Counted from the stretch's first letter, positions 7,774 to 17,218 are shown. The stretch is 64,000 nt of DNA from Maricaulis parjimensis (GCF_016817355.1 NZ_JADOTT010000001.1:189094-253093), one strand, 5' to 3'. Translations and numbers: made by a program. Notes: generated by a model not told the origin, from the letters alone.

Positions 7774-8198
7774 TCCTCGCCATGCTCGTGCTCGCACAGG
7801 GCATGGTCCGACAGGGTCTGGATAACCCGGCACTCATCCACCACACCATGCGAGCACCGCTCCACCATGCGCAGCAGCTCGTGACGCACCGCTTCCAGCC
7901 CGGCGATCCGGCGTTCGACATCGAGCAATTGGCGCCGCGCAATCCGATCCGCCTCCTCACAGGACTGGTCCGGCCTGTTGGACAAGTCCTGCAAAGCCCG
8001 CAGATCATCCAGGCCAAATCCCAGATCCCGCCCATGCCGGATGAAGCGCAACCGCTCCAGATGCGCATCCCCATACCGCCTCTGCCCTCCCGGCGATCGC
8101 GGCGGCGCTTCCAGCATGCCGATGGATTCATAATAGCGGATGGTCGGAACCTTCACGCCCGACAGACCGGACAGGCGGCCAATCGACATATCTGACAT
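7749..8198 (-). CDS. MerR family metal-responsive regulator (ZntR/CadR-like)
   Basis: The N-terminal winged HTH is clear (IGRLSGLSGVKVPTIRYYES, GGQRRYGDAHLERL). A long helix follows, and a Cys/His-rich C terminus (ERCSHGVVDECRVIQTLSDHALCEHEHG) resembles the metal-binding loop of ZntR (C-C...H...C). This points to Zn(II), Cd(II) or Pb(II) sensing. It is divergent from the CDF-type transporter at 8268, with a 19-bp-spacer MerR promoter between them. The start has an AAGGG box, and a second in-frame ATG lies three codons in. The 3' end overlaps the GNAT gene by 25 bases, tail to tail. Confidence 0.88.
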   Translation of the reverse strand: MSDMSIGRLSGLSGVKVPTIRYYESIGMLEAPPRSPGGQRRYGDAHLERLRFIRHGRDLGFGLDDLRALQDLSNRPDQSCEEADRIARRQLLDVERRIAGLEAVRHELLRMVERCSHGVVDECRVIQTLSDHALCEHEHGEDQTVSKAG

Positions 8199-8205
8199 TT
8201 TGCCC

Positions 8206-8236
8206 TTGAACCTCTAGTCGCTAGAGGAATTAGGCT
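8206..8236 (+). promoter_or_regulatory. MerR-type promoter/operator for the CDF-like transporter
   Basis: The -35 box TTGAAC (8206-8211) and -10 box TAGGCT (8231-8236) are separated by 19 bases, the overlong spacing typical of MerR-activated promoters. A perfect dyad CCTCTAG-TCG-CTAGAGG (8211-8227) fills the spacer. It reads towards the transporter. The dyad lies 13 bases in front of the regulator's own start, so autoregulation is also possible. Confidence 0.8.
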
Positions 8237-8267
8237 CTCAAAGCTGACGGGAATCAAGGAGTGCGTC

Positions 8268-8933
8268 GTGTCCGGCTGCTGCGATCATGACACTGAATTC
8301 GACGGAACCTCGCCGGCCTTCCGCCGCGCGCTCTGGATTGTCATTGCCATCAATGCCGGCCTGTTTGTCGTGGAAATGCTGGCCGGTGCGGCGGCCCATT
8401 CCCAGGCCCTGAAAGCCGATGCCCTTGATTTCGCGGCCGATGCGGCGACTTACAGCCTCTCGCTCTTCGTGATCGGAAAACCGGCCCTGTGGCGCGCCAA
8501 TGCCGCGCTTCTCAAGGCGGCCAGCCTGTTTGTCATGGGCGCACTCATCCTGGCGCTGGCGCTCTACCGGGCTTTCGTCTCGACCGAGCCCGACGCCGGC
8601 CTCATGGGCGGCATCGCGCTCCTGGCCCTGGCCGCCAATCTGGCCAGCGTCCTCATCCTGGTCCGCTGGCGCAATGGCGATGCCAATGTCCGCTCGGTCT
8701 GGCTGTGCTCGCGCAATGATGCGATCGGGAATATCGCCGTATTTGCCTCGGCGGGACTGGTCGCCTGGTCTGGTACGCACTGGCCGGACGTGATCGTGGC
8801 TGGCCTGATGGCAGGCCTGTTTGTGTCATCTGCCGTGCAGATCCTCGGCAAGGCCCTGCACGAAAGACGGCATGCCCGGACAGCCTGCAGCCCATCCGGG
8901 CATTCACATGACGAGCCCTGCCAGACCGGCTAG
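8268..8933 (+). CDS. CDF-like cation transporter lacking the C-terminal domain
   Basis: The 221-residue protein has about six membrane helices and a Cys/His-rich N terminus (SGCCDHDTEFD). The family's metal-site helix appears as HSQALKADALDFAADA. The second site helix reads WLCSRNDAIGNIAVF, which by my alignment has Cys-x3-Asp where zinc CDF proteins usually have His-x3-Asp. The cytoplasmic C-terminal domain of classical CDF proteins is missing, replaced by a short His/Cys tail (SGHSHDEPC). GTG start with AAGGAG six bases upstream. Regulation is by the divergent MerR protein. Likely role: export of zinc, cobalt or cadmium. Confidence 0.82.
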   Translation: MSGCCDHDTEFDGTSPAFRRALWIVIAINAGLFVVEMLAGAAAHSQALKADALDFAADAATYSLSLFVIGKPALWRANAALLKAASLFVMGALILALALYRAFVSTEPDAGLMGGIALLALAANLASVLILVRWRNGDANVRSVWLCSRNDAIGNIAVFASAGLVAWSGTHWPDVIVAGLMAGLFVSSAVQILGKALHERRHARTACSPSGHSHDEPCQTG

Positions 8934-9538
8934 TGGCCGTCGCCTCCGGTTGAGAAGACCGACCCCATCAGATCATCGCTTTCATGCGTGTGCCGCCGGC
9001 GCTCCGGTGCCGGCTGCGACGGACCGCTACGGCGCGGACCACAGGACTGGCAATCACTGGCAATACGCTCACGCACCAGCGAGAGGCGTTCCGACAGATC
9101 ATGGAAACGGTCCTGGCTGTCATGCCAGAGCGAGGCGGTATCCTGGCAGCTGGCTTCCTCGAACCGGTTGACTTGCAGACAGCGATTATAGGTTCGGCAG
9201 GAGGCCGTCGCGAAGCGGTAGGAGGCGTCCAGATCGGTTTCAAAGGCAGCAATCAGTTCCTGCGTTTCCGTGTCAGCCACATTGGCGCGGGAGGATGCGG
9301 TCGACCCGATGGCCTCGCGATAGCCATGCACTTCCTCCAGCATGGCCAGACGCTGTTCGGCCAGGGTTTCGACCATGCACATGTCGATCGCGGGCTGGAC
9401 CGTGTCCTGCATGGGCGGGCGCATCGGCCGCGCGGGGCCGGCAGCCTGGTTCTGCGGCGGTTGCGGCCGCCGGGATTGACTATGCTCGCAGGCGGACACG
9501 GCCGCCGTCGCGATCAGCAGGACTGCCAGTTTTCTCAT
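8930..9538 (-). CDS. Putative lipoprotein, hypothetical
   Basis: The start at 9538 gives a lipoprotein signal (MRKLAVLLIATAAVSAC) and is preceded by a strong AGGAAGGA box; the open frame extends upstream without support. The mature part (about 185 residues) is proline-rich near the anchor and then largely helical with several cysteines (ATASCRTYNRCLQV, EASCQDTASL, SDCQSCGPR). No family was recognised. It lies directly downstream of a Sel1/peptidoglycan-binding membrane protein on the same strand and is probably part of the same envelope operon. Its end overlaps the convergent transporter gene by four bases. Confidence 0.75.
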   Translation of the reverse strand: MRKLAVLLIATAAVSACEHSQSRRPQPPQNQAAGPARPMRPPMQDTVQPAIDMCMVETLAEQRLAMLEEVHGYREAIGSTASSRANVADTETQELIAAFETDLDASYRFATASCRTYNRCLQVNRFEEASCQDTASLWHDSQDRFHDLSERLSLVRERIASDCQSCGPRRSGPSQPAPERRRHTHESDDLMGSVFSTGGDGH

Positions 9539-9557
9539 CACACAGGTCCTTCCTGGA

Positions 9558-11015
9558 TTACCGCTCCGCCGAGCCGGAGGTCTCGCCACCGCCTGCGGAG
9601 GCCTGACCGTCCAGCGCTGCCTGATAACAGCCCGGCAGGTTCAATTCTGCGCCATTGGCGCGTCTCATCTCATCCACCCGCCTCTGCCAGGCGAGATAGA
9701 AGCGATCGCCAGTACGTTCGGCTTCTGTGAGCAATTGCTCGGAAATGCGTGACCACCGCTCAGCGGGTGTACCCCGGCGCCCGGCATATTGGCGCAGCGC
9801 GACGGCGCGCGGATGCCCCAGCTCAGCAGCCTGGCGCAAATAGCTCTCGGCACGTTCCGGGCTCTCCACGATGCCGCACAGGCGGTAGCTGCCCTGCACC
9901 GTGCCGGTCCCATAAATCAGGGCAAGATTGAAATTGGCGCCGCCATGACCGCGCTCAGCCGCTGATTCCAGCCATTCCAGCGCCGTGTCGATATTCTGCT
10001 CCAGGCCCAGACCGGTCGCGAACATGATGCCAAGAAGATTCTGGGCATGCGTATCGCGTGCGGTCAGCGCGGCATGGCACATCAGGGTGACGGTTTCCGA
10101 CGGTGTCAGGGCGCCGGTCTGGTCAAATCCCATATCACCCTGGAAATCCCGGACGGAGCGCCGGGTCATCGGGCCATAGCTTCCGTCGACATCACCCGGA
10201 TAATAGCCCAGGGCCGAAAGGGCACGCTGGCGCTGTTCCAGCTCAATGATGTCGCCATCATCCTCGGTCTCGGAGAAGCCATAGGCAATCCGGGCCAGGG
10301 ATTGCGGTGTGGTCGGACAGGAGCGTTCCAGGATCGCGGCCTGGAGACGGCGATGGGCCGTCAGGGAGGATTGCGATCCGCCTGTCGTTGACCCGATCAG
10401 CAAGGCTTGGTCCCAAGCGTCCCGGGCATCCTCGATCCGCCCGACGGCCTGGTAGGCATCGCCGACATTGAGCCAGCATCGCGCGATATCCGCATCGGCC
10501 ACGCCATAGGAACGCGACGCACAAATCCGCCCGCCCGGGTCATAGCTGTAGAAGCTTGGGCGGCGATAGCTCGATCCCAGGCCCGACGCGCCCGCGCCGA
10601 GCGGGAAGCTGAAACCGGAGCCCGATGAGCCGGAAGCACGGTCGGAACCGGTATCGCTGTACGTGTCGGAACCGGGATAGGTGATTGTGCCGCTTGGCGG
10701 CAGGCCACTGAAATCATTCCCACCCTGGACATAGCCATCGCGCGGGTCAGGGTCTGCATAATAGCGGTCACCGGCCCCATAATCGCCCGGCCGGATCACC
10801 ACCCGATCCGGATCGGACGGCGTTGTCCGGCGGGTTTGCTGGCCAAAGGGCCACCAGGCCGGCGAGCGGCTTTCCCCCTCCGGGCAATGGCGCGTGGCGC
10901 AATAACCGGCTTCATAGGCTTGGGAATGCGTGAAGGCGAGAACAGCGACGAGGCCGATGACGACCAGAATGGTCGCCGCCGCCTGAGCGAGTAGCGCTGT
11001 TACGCGTTCCACCAT
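9558..11015 (-). CDS. Membrane-anchored protein with peptidoglycan-binding domain and Sel1 repeats
   Basis: The start at 11015 (MVERVTALLAQ) places a single membrane helix (ATILVVIGLVAVLAFTHS) at the N terminus. A low-complexity Gly/Ser/Asp/Tyr linker follows. Then comes a TPR-like segment (CWLNVGDAYQAVGRIEDARD) and a PG_binding_1 domain (LEQRQRALSALGYYPGDVDG...TRRSVRDFQGDMGFDQTG). Sel1 repeats follow, such as AQNLLGIMFATGLGLEQNID and WLESAAERGHGGANFNLALIYGTG. The protein is probably periplasmic, tethered to the inner membrane and bound to peptidoglycan. It could scaffold envelope complexes; the precise role is unknown. Confidence 0.85.
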   Translation of the reverse strand: MVERVTALLAQAAATILVVIGLVAVLAFTHSQAYEAGYCATRHCPEGESRSPAWWPFGQQTRRTTPSDPDRVVIRPGDYGAGDRYYADPDPRDGYVQGGNDFSGLPPSGTITYPGSDTYSDTGSDRASGSSGSGFSFPLGAGASGLGSSYRRPSFYSYDPGGRICASRSYGVADADIARCWLNVGDAYQAVGRIEDARDAWDQALLIGSTTGGSQSSLTAHRRLQAAILERSCPTTPQSLARIAYGFSETEDDGDIIELEQRQRALSALGYYPGDVDGSYGPMTRRSVRDFQGDMGFDQTGALTPSETVTLMCHAALTARDTHAQNLLGIMFATGLGLEQNIDTALEWLESAAERGHGGANFNLALIYGTGTVQGSYRLCGIVESPERAESYLRQAAELGHPRAVALRQYAGRRGTPAERWSRISEQLLTEAERTGDRFYLAWQRRVDEMRRANGAELNLPGCYQAALDGQASAGGGETSGSAER

Positions 11016-11200
11016 GTCTGATCCCACCAATACCGGAGCGCCCCACCGCACCGGTCACCTTCACTCTTGGTTAACCATACTAGCGGTGGCAAAGCGCGAC
11101 CGCCATACGCGCAAGGCGGGATTTTCAAAGAATTTCGCTCAATCAGTGCGGGAATATTTTGATTTCGCGCAGGAGGGGAATTTTGCCCGAACAATTCGCG

Positions 11201-11800
11201 TCAGACGTCAGCGTAGACGAAATCCAGCTCGGGCCAGACCTGTTTTTGCGAATCGCATTTGCGGTTCCAGCCCTCTGGATTGGCGACACCCGGCATCGGT
11301 TTGACGGTGCGGGAAAACACCGCGTCCAGACCGCATGGTGCGAGAAGGTCCTCCTCGCCTGTCTCATCCAGACGAAGCGCCACGGCATGGGTAAGCGAAG
11401 CAAAATGCCGGAGGGCGTCTTCGGTATTTTTGAGGGGAGCCCGCTCTGTCCCGAATTTCTCGTTGAACCAGAGATGCACCCGCGCCTGATTGCAGACCTC
11501 AACCGGCACAGGCAAACCGGCAAACTCCGGTTCGGCGCGGCGGATCACGGCGTCCTCGGCCTCCCAGCTCAAATCCGAGCTGTCGAAATAGGCGAGGTCA
11601 TAATCATTGATACCGTGGCCCGGCGGCCGGCCTGTCATCGCATTCCAGACTGCCTTGTAGACAGCCCCTGCCATCAGGGCGTGATCCGGCAGCCCTAGCC
11701 GCCGTGCGCCTTCCAGCACCCGCACCGCCAGCGGGTCGGCCAGCACCGCGTCAATCACGAAGCGGCGCTGTTCCTCCTTCGGCGGCAGGGTCCAGGCCAT
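11201..11800 (-). CDS. Nucleotidyltransferase family protein (DUF925/COG3575-like)
   Basis: The ATG at 11800 lies four bases after the pheT stop codon, so it is the last gene of the pheS-X-pheT operon. The 199-residue protein contains GAVYKAVWNAMTGRPPGHGINDYDLAYFD, matching the family's 'G...W....G......D.D..Y.D' pattern in which the aspartates would bind metal. PVEVCNQARVHLWFNEKFG is also typical. These proteins resemble minimal nucleotidyltransferases; the substrate is unknown. Upstream in-frame ATGs lie within pheT and lack support. Confidence 0.85.
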   Translation of the reverse strand: MAWTLPPKEEQRRFVIDAVLADPLAVRVLEGARRLGLPDHALMAGAVYKAVWNAMTGRPPGHGINDYDLAYFDSSDLSWEAEDAVIRRAEPEFAGLPVPVEVCNQARVHLWFNEKFGTERAPLKNTEDALRHFASLTHAVALRLDETGEEDLLAPCGLDAVFSRTVKPMPGVANPEGWNRKCDSQKQVWPELDFVYADV

Positions 11801-11804
11801 CGGC

Positions 11805-14204
11805 TCAGCCGCGCAGGCTGCCGCCGGTTGCCTTTTCCACCTTGGAGACGATGGCCGCGGCGACCTTGTCGATCTCCTCATCGGTCAGCGTCTTGTCCTT
11901 GGGCTGAAGCGTCACTTCGATACCCAGCGAGACCTGACCCTCCGGCACGCCCTTGCCATCATAGGTGTCGAACACGGTGACACCAGAGATCAGCGCCTTG
12001 TCAGCGCCCTTGGCGGCTCGCACTAGGGCATCGGCGGCCACGGCCTTGTCGACCAGGAAGGCGAAGTCGCGGCGCACCGGCGTCAGCTCCGCCCGGTCCA
12101 GCTGGGCACGGGCCTTCAGGCCGGAAGACTTCTTAGGCAGCGGGATATTGTCCAGCACGATCTCGAAGGCCAGCACGCGGCCATCAATGTCCAGCGCCTT
12201 CAGGATGGCCGGATGGATCTCGCCGAACTCGGCCAGAACATTCTTCGGCCCAAGGCGCAGAACACCGGAGCGGCCCGGATGCCACCAGTCACGCGCCTCG
12301 GCCGCGACCTGGAGATTGTCGACCGGGGCCCCGGCCGCTGCGAGGGCTGCCAGCGCATCGGCCTTCACATCGAAGATATCCGGAACACGTGTCCCGGCCC
12401 AATGGCGACCGGCCTCAACCGGACGCACGCCCGTTGCGACCAGACGCTGTCCGTCCGGCGCATCGCTCAGATAGACCGGTCCCACCTCGAACAGACGCGG
12501 ATCGTCCTGACCCTTGTCGGTATTGGCCTGCATGGCCGTCAGCAGATGGATCAGTGCCGTCGGACGCATTACGTCCAGTTCCGACGAGATCGGATTGTCC
12601 AGTTCCAGACCGTCACCATGACCACCAAAGAGGGCCGCCTGGCTCTTCTCGCAGAAGGACCAGGTCACCGCCTCCGAATAGCCGCGGCCTGCCAGGGCCC
12701 GGCGGGCATAGCGGGCGCGCAATTGCATCGGCGTCGCCGGCGCTTCGCGGCGCACGGGCGGACGCGGCAGGGAGACGGCATCCAGCTTGTCGAAACCGTG
12801 GATGCGGGCGACTTCCTCGACCAGATCGGCTTTCTGCGAACAATCCATCCGCCAGGACGGAACGCCCACGGTGAGGACATCGCCTTCACCCTTGGGTGCA
12901 AAGCCCAGCGTCTCCAGAATGCGCACGATTTCGGCGCGCGGCAGGTCGAGGCCCGTGAGGCGCTTCACTTCCGACAGCGGGAATTGGATATCCGCCGGCG
13001 GGTTCGGAATTTCGCCGAACACAACCGTCTCGGAGGCTTCGCCGCCGCAGAATTTCAGGATCAGCTCGCTGGCCTGTTCGATACCGGCCTTCACCGAAGC
13101 CGGATCCACGCCGCGTTCGAAGCGGTATTTGGCATCGCTGTCGATCCCGGTCGCCTTGGCGGTCGCGCGGGTGATCAGCGGATCAAACCAGGCGCTCTCG
13201 ATGAAGACGTCCGTGGTCTCGGCCGACACGCCGGAATAAGTGCCGCCCATGATCCCGCCGAAGCCGAGACAATGGCTGTTGTCGGCGATCACGCACTGGT
13301 CTTCGCCCGGCACGTATTCCTTGTTGTCCAGCGCCTCGAACTTGTCGCTCTCACCGGCACCCCGGCGCGCGCGGATCGGGCCGTCCAGCTTCGCCAGGTC
13401 ATAGACGTGGAGCGGACGGCAACGGTCATAGGAGATCATGTTGGTGATGTCGGCGAGGAAGTTGATCGGACGCAGGCCGATCGATTTCAGCGCTTTCTTC
13501 AACCAGTCCGGGCTTTCGCCATTCTTCACGCCGCGGATCACCCGGCCGGCGAACACCGGACAGGCTTCCGGCCAGTCCAGCTCAACCGTGACCGGACAAG
13601 GGAAGCTGCCGGGAACGTCCTGGATGTCGTGCGTCTTGGGTGTGCCGATACCCGTGGCGGCGAGGTCGCGGGCTATGCCGCGCACGCCCAGCCAGTCCGG
13701 CCGGTTCGGCGTCACTTCGAAATCGATGACCGGGTCGTCCTGGCCCAGCGCCACAACAGCCGGCGTGCCCACTTCGAACGGTTCCGGCAAGTCGATGATC
13801 CCGTCATGATCCTCGCCCAGTTCCAGCTCCTTGGCGGAACACATCATGCCATGGCTTTCCACGCCGCGGATCTTGCGCGGCTTCTTGTCCAGCGCGAAGT
13901 CGAGGCCCGGGATATAGGCACCCAGCGGGGCATAGACGGCATACATGCCGGTGCGGGCATTCGGTGCACCACACACGATCTGCTTCTCGCCATCCTTCGT
14001 CGCCACCCGGCAGACACGCAGCTTGTCGGCATCGGGATGCTGGACGGCTTCGATCACGTGACAGACTGAAAAATCGGCGAATTTCTCGAGCGGATTGTCG
14101 ATATCCTCGATCTCCAGCCCGGCCATGGTCATGGCCTCGGCGAGTTCGTCGAGCGTGGCATCCGTTTCGAGATGGTATTTCAGCCAGGACAGCGGGAATT
14201 TCAT
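11805..14204 (-). CDS. pheT: Phenylalanine-tRNA ligase beta subunit
   Basis: The 799-residue protein shows the expected domain order. First is an N-terminal EMAP-II-like tRNA-binding domain (VCHVIEAVQHPDADKLRVC, IVCGAPNARTG). B3/B4 editing (FLADITNMISYD...HVYDLAKL) and B5 (RLTGLDLPRAEIVRILETLGF) follow. A catalytic-like core (DLVEEVARIHGFDKL) comes next, and last a C-terminal FDX-ACB anticodon-binding domain (TPVRRDFAFLVDKAVAADAL). It forms the alpha2-beta2 enzyme with PheS. The start overlaps the stop of the upstream small membrane-protein gene by four bases (ATGA). Confidence 0.97.
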   Translation of the reverse strand: MKFPLSWLKYHLETDATLDELAEAMTMAGLEIEDIDNPLEKFADFSVCHVIEAVQHPDADKLRVCRVATKDGEKQIVCGAPNARTGMYAVYAPLGAYIPGLDFALDKKPRKIRGVESHGMMCSAKELELGEDHDGIIDLPEPFEVGTPAVVALGQDDPVIDFEVTPNRPDWLGVRGIARDLAATGIGTPKTHDIQDVPGSFPCPVTVELDWPEACPVFAGRVIRGVKNGESPDWLKKALKSIGLRPINFLADITNMISYDRCRPLHVYDLAKLDGPIRARRGAGESDKFEALDNKEYVPGEDQCVIADNSHCLGFGGIMGGTYSGVSAETTDVFIESAWFDPLITRATAKATGIDSDAKYRFERGVDPASVKAGIEQASELILKFCGGEASETVVFGEIPNPPADIQFPLSEVKRLTGLDLPRAEIVRILETLGFAPKGEGDVLTVGVPSWRMDCSQKADLVEEVARIHGFDKLDAVSLPRPPVRREAPATPMQLRARYARRALAGRGYSEAVTWSFCEKSQAALFGGHGDGLELDNPISSELDVMRPTALIHLLTAMQANTDKGQDDPRLFEVGPVYLSDAPDGQRLVATGVRPVEAGRHWAGTRVPDIFDVKADALAALAAAGAPVDNLQVAAEARDWWHPGRSGVLRLGPKNVLAEFGEIHPAILKALDIDGRVLAFEIVLDNIPLPKKSSGLKARAQLDRAELTPVRRDFAFLVDKAVAADALVRAAKGADKALISGVTVFDTYDGKGVPEGQVSLGIEVTLQPKDKTLTDEEIDKVAAAIVSKVEKATGGSLRG

Positions 14205-14839
14205 TGTGTTTCCTCCGGCCGCGCATCGGCCGTTTCGCTTGTTTCTGTCGTCACTTGCGCCGGGGCGGCCTCGCCCAGGCGTTCAAACACGTCGTCTTGC
14301 GCCGGAGCGCACTGGTTCACACGCTCGGCGAGGGCCCCACCGACGGGCGAGGTTTCCCAGCACCGGCCGAATACCGAGCAATAGCAAACCCGCAAATCCC
14401 AGCGGTCCCATTCGGATGCCGCCATGTAGAGCTGGTCCGGTGTGATGTCCTCTGCGGCCCAGCTGATCCGGATCGGCGAGACCATTTCGCCCGGCGCCAG
14501 GGCCCGTCCGGTCAGGCCGGACCAGGACAAATCATATCCGCGCGGCAGAACCGCCCGATAGCCTTCCAGATCGGCCTGGCGCTCACCGTCATGATAGATG
14601 GTGACACTCTCAATGAGGGCCGGCCCCACACCATTATTGGCCACACGTATGCCCAGCGAGGCCTCGCTGGGTGTGTTGCTGACAAACCCGTCCACCTGCA
14701 GCACCGGGAAAACGGCCCCATGCTGTTGCGCCCGCATGACCCGGCCCTGGTCCCAGGCGACAAACAGCGCCGCGATGCCAACAAGCATCGCGCCGATCCC
14801 TGTCAGCGTCTGGTGGTTATTGGAGAGCCAGCGCCACAT
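14201..14839 (-). CDS. Single-pass membrane protein of unknown function inserted between pheS and pheT
   Basis: The ATG at 14839 is six bases beyond the pheS stop, and the stop overlaps the pheT start (ATGA). The gene is therefore embedded in the pheST operon. The 212-residue product has one N-terminal membrane helix (LTGIGAMLVGIAALFVAWDQ). A soluble domain follows with GIRVANNGVGPALIESVTIYHDG, a beta-sandwich-like pattern common in proteins of this 'hypothetical' type. Two cysteine pairs (RVCYCSVFGRCW) stand out. The acidic Glu/Thr-rich C terminus looks disordered. No functional link to tRNA charging is evident. Confidence 0.8.
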   Translation of the reverse strand: MWRWLSNNHQTLTGIGAMLVGIAALFVAWDQGRVMRAQQHGAVFPVLQVDGFVSNTPSEASLGIRVANNGVGPALIESVTIYHDGERQADLEGYRAVLPRGYDLSWSGLTGRALAPGEMVSPIRISWAAEDITPDQLYMAASEWDRWDLRVCYCSVFGRCWETSPVGGALAERVNQCAPAQDDVFERLGEAAPAQVTTETSETADARPEETQ

Positions 14840-14844
14840 CAGGA

Positions 14845-15927
14845 TCAGCTCAGACCCGTCGCCAAATTCGCCTGCAGCAGCGGCGAGAAGCCGTAATGGG
14901 CCAGCCAGCGGACGTCGGAATTGAAGAAGTCGCGCAGGTCCGGTGCGCCGTATTTCAGCATGGCGAGACGGTCCACGCCCATGCCGAAGGCAAAGCCCTG
15001 GTATTCGTCCGGGTCGAGGCCGCAATTACGGATCACATTCGGGTGGACCATGCCGCAGCCGAGGATTTCCATCCATTTATCGCCAGAGCCGACCTTCACG
15101 GCATCGCCCACGCGCTCATAGCGCACATCCATCTCCGCCGAGGGTTCGGTGAAGGGGAAGTGGTGCGGCCGGAAGCGCGCCTCGACCTGGTCGGTCTCGA
15201 AGAAGGCCGCGATGAAGTCCAGCAGCACGCCCTTGAGGTGACCCAGATGGGTTTCCTTGTCGATCACGAGGCCTTCGACCTGGTGGAACATGGGCGTGTG
15301 GGTCTGGTCCCAGTCACAGCGATAGACACGGCCCGGCGCGATGATGCGGATCGGGGTGTCGCCCTTCAGCATGGTGCGGATCTGGACCGGCGAGGTATGC
15401 GTGCGCAGGACCTTCCGGAGCCCTTCGGCATCCGGCTTCATGAAGAAAGTGTCCTGAGTATCGCGGGCCGGGTGGCCTTCCGGGAAATTGAGGGCCGTGA
15501 AATTGTGGAAGTCGTCTTCCACGTCCGGACCTTCCGCGACGGCAAAGCCCATATCCGCAAAGATCACGGCCAGCTCTTCCATCACCTGGGTGATCGGATG
15601 CAGCGTGCCGGTCTGTTCCGGACGTACCGGCAGGGAGACATCGACCGTCTCCGATGCCAGGGCGGCATTCAGCGCCACGGCTTCCAGATCGGCCTTGCGG
15701 GCCTCGATGGCATCATTCAGGCGCGTCTTCAGCCCGTTCAGGGCCGGGCCCATCACCTGGCGCTCTTCCGGGCTCATCTTGCCCAGCTCACGCATCATCA
15801 GCGACACGGAGCCCTTCTTGCCCAGCGCCGAGACGCGCACTGCGTCCAGCCCGGCTTCATCGGTCGCGCCATCGATCTGGCTGCGCACCTCGGCTTCAAG
15901 CGTGTCGAGATTGGAAGTGTCGGTCAT
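14845..15927 (-). CDS. pheS: Phenylalanine-tRNA ligase alpha subunit
   Basis: The 360-residue product carries the class II synthetase motifs: [14 protein letters not shown] (motif 2 region), [18 protein letters not shown] and [17 protein letters not shown] (motif 3). The N-terminal coiled-coil region that contacts tRNA is present ([18 protein letters not shown]). It charges tRNA-Phe together with PheT. It is the first gene of an operon pheS, unknown membrane protein, pheT, nucleotidyltransferase. Confidence 0.97.
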   Translation of the reverse strand: MTDTSNLDTLEAEVRSQIDGATDEAGLDAVRVSALGKKGSVSLMMRELGKMSPEERQVMGPALNGLKTRLNDAIEARKADLEAVALNAALASETVDVSLPVRPEQTGTLHPITQVMEELAVIFADMGFAVAEGPDVEDDFHNFTALNFPEGHPARDTQDTFFMKPDAEGLRKVLRTHTSPVQIRTMLKGDTPIRIIAPGRVYRCDWDQTHTPMFHQVEGLVIDKETHLGHLKGVLLDFIAAFFETDQVEARFRPHHFPFTEPSAEMDVRYERVGDAVKVGSGDKWMEILGCGMVHPNVIRNCGLDPDEYQGFAFGMGVDRLAMLKYGAPDLRDFFNSDVRWLAHYGFSPLLQANLATGLS

Positions 15928-16111
15928 AGCGTTTCGTCCCTCGCGGTCGAGGTGGATTTAGCGGTTGATGCAAAGGGTGTCGACCATATGGCGCGGTGAA
16001 AGTCGCCAGCAATGCGGCCCCTCCCCTATTCCGGGGACTTGTTGATGCCTGAAGTGGCTGCCTAGGATCGGCAAAGGCGTGACGCTTGGTGGAATTCGGG
16101 GACGGGAAACA

Positions 16112-17194
16112 ATGTGGAACAGGATACGATCCTGGCTGGGCCTGGGCCGGCCTGAGACCCGCCCTCAAACTGTCGCAACAAGCCGCCTGGACGCCGACCG
16201 CCTGCCTTCGGCCGGCTCGCCCGAGCGCCGCGCCGAGATCCGCAAAGCCTTGTCCTGGGTTCTCGCTGCTCCGCTGGAAGCGGTGGATGACCGCCTGCGC
16301 CCCCATCTCCTCCCGGTGAACCGTGATGCCTTCGAACGCTCACCGTCCGAACTGGTCCGCCTGACGCAGGCCACGCTCCAGGCCGAGCCCGACTTGCTCC
16401 CCACCTATCTCTTCCACGGCAATGGCCATGTCCGGCAAACGGCCCTGGAACAACTGACGGCCGACACCCTCACGCCTTTCACCTTTGTCGCGCTTTGCCT
16501 GCGCTGCAATGACTGGGTCGATGAGGTCCGGAACACGGCGCTGGACAGGCTGAAAGCCGTCCTGCCGGACCTCGAGCCTGAGCTTTTGAAGGCCGTGCTG
16601 CCCGCGCTCATCCGCCGAATGCCGTCCTGGCGCCGCATGCTTTCGACACGCTGGGCCATCTCCGCTCCGGCCCAGCCCGGCAATCTGTCCCTCATCCTGT
16701 CCGTTCCGGCGGCGCAAAAGGCGGCAATCGACAGTCTTCTGGAGCACAGGCCGGGCCCAACGACACGGATGGTCCTGGCGCTGGCCCGTTTTGACTGGCT
16801 CGACGAGCATCTGGAGCGGCTTGCGGTGGACGCACCCGCGCCCGGGGTCCGGCGGGTGGCGGTCTCGGCCCTTTTGACAGGATCCCTGAGATGGCCGGTC
16901 CGTCGAAAACCGGCCGGCTCGACCCGGCCGGGACAAGTGGAGACCGTGCTCGATCACCGCCCCGTGACCTGCCAGAGCGATCGCGCCTCTGTTTTCCGAC
17001 TGGCCGCACGCGACCGCGCCTCGAGCGTCCGCGCCTTGGCTGCTGACGCGCTCATCTCAGACGGACCTGGCGCCTTTGCCCGACAGGACTGGGCGCATCT
17101 GGCCAAGGACAAACGTCACGCTGTGCGCAGCCGGATGAACTTCTTCCATCGCAAATGGGTTGAGAAGGACTTGCCGGACTATCTTCAAACCTGA
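16112..17194 (+). CDS. HEAT-repeat-like protein, hypothetical
   Basis: The start MWNRIRSWLGLG at 16112 is preferred over an in-frame GTG at 16079. The 360-residue protein is made of alpha-helical pairs, for example HVRQTALEQLTADT, WVDEVRNTALDRLKAVLPDL and SVRALAADALISDG, which look like degenerate HEAT repeats. No signal peptide is seen, so it is probably cytoplasmic. It stands alone on the plus strand between the convergent rplT and the divergent pheS. It shares a bidirectional terminator with rplT. Confidence 0.75.
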   Translation: MWNRIRSWLGLGRPETRPQTVATSRLDADRLPSAGSPERRAEIRKALSWVLAAPLEAVDDRLRPHLLPVNRDAFERSPSELVRLTQATLQAEPDLLPTYLFHGNGHVRQTALEQLTADTLTPFTFVALCLRCNDWVDEVRNTALDRLKAVLPDLEPELLKAVLPALIRRMPSWRRMLSTRWAISAPAQPGNLSLILSVPAAQKAAIDSLLEHRPGPTTRMVLALARFDWLDEHLERLAVDAPAPGVRRVAVSALLTGSLRWPVRRKPAGSTRPGQVETVLDHRPVTCQSDRASVFRLAARDRASSVRALAADALISDGPGAFARQDWAHLAKDKRHAVRSRMNFFHRKWVEKDLPDYLQT

Positions 17195-17218
17195 AACCGG
17201 CCCGGCAGCCAAAGAAAA

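Noticed and set aside
12213-14069. 618-codon plus-strand frame opposite pheT
   Set aside because: It is the antisense shadow of a highly conserved essential gene, a common artefact in GC-rich genomes.
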